Source of the DNA: Elusimicrobiota bacterium
Lineage (GTDB): Bacteria > Elusimicrobiota > Elusimicrobia > 2-02-FULL-39-32
Assembly: GCA_023249835.1 (NCBI GenBank)
Contig: JAHFBY010000075.1
Span: 1 to 7,293, forward strand
Length of the DNA: 7,293 bases
Direction of reading: 5' to 3'
This document shows positions 6,349 to 7,293 of the stretch, piece after piece. Numbering within the stretch: position 1 is the first letter of the stretch; the number at the start of each line of letters is the position of its first letter. Position numbers and translations under genes: made by a program. The notes under the pieces are model-generated. The model searched no databases. It had not been told where the DNA came from and saw only the letters and a program-made list of their open reading frames with translations.

Positions 6349-7293
6349 AACCTACCCGCTTAGCAGGCCCATACAACTATATTAATGGAAAATGGCAGGC
6401 ACAGCTCCAAGGCGGTGCCTCTACCCAAAACCGCAATCCGGCCACAAACGAACTTTTGGGACACTACCCTGAATCCGGAAGCAAGGACTTGGACTTGGCC
6501 GTGCAAGCGGCGCAAAAAGCCTTTACCTCTTGGCGGCGGGTTCCGGCCGTTAAACGGGGTTTAATCCTACTTAAATGTATGCAACTTTTAGAGTCGCGCA
6601 AAGAAGATCTAGCGCGAGCCATGACTCAAGAGATGGGCAAAGTTTTGACAGAAACAAGGGGCGATGTGCAAGAGGCGATCGACACTGCGCTCTATTATGC
6701 CGGAGAAGGGCGGCGATGGTTAGGGCAAACCACGCCGTGCGAGTTTGAAGACAAGTTCGCCCTAACCACCCGCATGAGCGTGGGAGTGTGCGGGCTAATC
6801 ACTCCTTGGAACTTCCCCCTGGCGATCCCTTCCTGGAAAATATTCCCGGCCCTTTTATGCGGCAACACGATTGTTTTTAAGCCCGCTGCCTGTACTCCCG
6901 GAACCGCCACCCAATTCGTGCGCATATTAGAAGAATCCGGCGTGCCTCCGGGCGTGATAAACCTCATCCACGGCAGCGGCCCAACTTTGGGACGCATGAT
7001 GGTACAGCACCCAGGTATCCGCCTGATCTCCTTTACCGGCTCTTCTCAAACCGGATCAGAAGTGGGGTCCCACTGCGGACGGCTACACAAAAAATGTAGT
7101 TTGGAATTGGGCGGAAAAAACGCGCAAATCGTGATGGACGACGCCAATTTGGAATTGGCCTTAGAGGGCGCGCTTTGGGGCGCTTTTGGCACTACAGGCC
7201 AGCGCTGCACTGCCACTAGCCGCATTATTGTGCACGAACAGATTTATAAAGAATTCGTTGACGGATTAGTGAGCCGAGTGAAATCCCTGAAAG
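6345..7293 (+). CDS. NAD(P)-dependent aldehyde dehydrogenase (3'-partial)
   Basis: The frame opens with ATG at 6345, overlapping the previous stop by 4 bp, and stays open to the right edge (316 codons of the usual 475-500). Signature sites in order: PWNF with Asn156 (oxyanion residue), FKPA with Lys179 (cofactor contact), FTGS (cofactor loop), LELGGKNAQ with general base Glu254, and GQRCTA with nucleophile Cys288. The Glu-Cys distance of 34 residues equals that in classical aldehyde dehydrogenases. The enzyme would oxidise an aldehyde to an acid in the cytoplasm. Its coupling to a lysine-dehydrogenase-like gene points to 2-aminoadipate 6-semialdehyde, giving 2-aminoadipate. The GQRCT form of the Cys motif is shared by ALDH7-type and several other semialdehyde dehydrogenases, so succinate semialdehyde or related substrates are not excluded. 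The C-terminal oligomerisation region is beyond the window. Confidence 0.93.
   Translation, partial: MKPTRLAGPYNYINGKWQAQLQGGASTQNRNPATNELLGHYPESGSKDLDLAVQAAQKAFTSWRRVPAVKRGLILLKCMQLLESRKEDLARAMTQEMGKVLTETRGDVQEAIDTALYYAGEGRRWLGQTTPCEFEDKFALTTRMSVGVCGLITPWNFPLAIPSWKIFPALLCGNTIVFKPAACTPGTATQFVRILEESGVPPGVINLIHGSGPTLGRMMVQHPGIRLISFTGSSQTGSEVGSHCGRLHKKCSLELGGKNAQIVMDDANLELALEGALWGAFGTTGQRCTATSRIIVHEQIYKEFVDGLVSRVKSLK

Noticed and set aside
6695..6997. 100-codon open frame on the - strand
   Set aside because: It is opposite the conserved Asn and Lys motifs of the aldehyde dehydrogenase, which fully explain this stretch.
1..7293. tRNA, rRNA, CRISPR array, insertion sequence
   Set aside because: No cloverleaf with a T-psi-C loop, no rRNA-like stretch, no regularly spaced direct repeats and no transposase motifs were seen on either strand.

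Overview
The window is bacterial chromosomal DNA of roughly even base composition and is almost fully coding on the + strand. Its most unusual gene is a very large protein, open at the left edge, in which a glyceraldehyde-3-phosphate-dehydrogenase (GAPDH)-like domain is fused to four membrane segments and a long C-terminal region I do not recognise. Huge composite proteins of this kind, plus the style of the EamA transporter and the lysine-dehydrogenase-like gene, bring Candidatus Omnitrophota (former OP3) or a neighbouring uncultured phylum to mind. That placement is inference from memory, not proof.

Layout: (1) positions 3-3104 hold the giant GAPDH-fusion protein, whose frame is open to the left edge, so its true start is outside the window. 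(2) Positions 3123-3741 hold a compact type II toxin-antitoxin module. It has a near-consensus sigma70 promoter, an inverted repeat bracketing the -10 box, a perfect AGGAGG ribosome site, an AbrB-type antitoxin and a RelE/ParE-type toxin. The toxin gene is clearly more AT-rich than its surroundings and looks acquired. (3) Positions 3742-3904 are non-coding, with a short - strand stretch resembling the tail of an Asp-box (BNR) protein. (4) Positions 3905-5104 encode a thioredoxin-like [2Fe-2S] ferredoxin and, 15 bp later, an EamA/DMT-family membrane transporter. (5) Positions 5149-7293 encode a saccharopine/lysine-dehydrogenase-family enzyme overlapped by 4 bp with an aldehyde dehydrogenase that runs off the right edge.

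How the genes may work together: the last two genes form a tightly coupled pair. If the first is an L-lysine 6-dehydrogenase, it would make 2-aminoadipate 6-semialdehyde (in equilibrium with piperideine-6-carboxylate), which the second could oxidise to 2-aminoadipate. The DMT transporter just upstream may move a related amino compound, but nothing in its sequence gives the substrate. The toxin-antitoxin pair is self-contained and probably autoregulated. The giant protein keeps the catalytic Cys, His and an Arg of GAPDH but has altered cofactor and phosphate sites, so its chemistry is an open question and it is the strongest candidate here for something undescribed.
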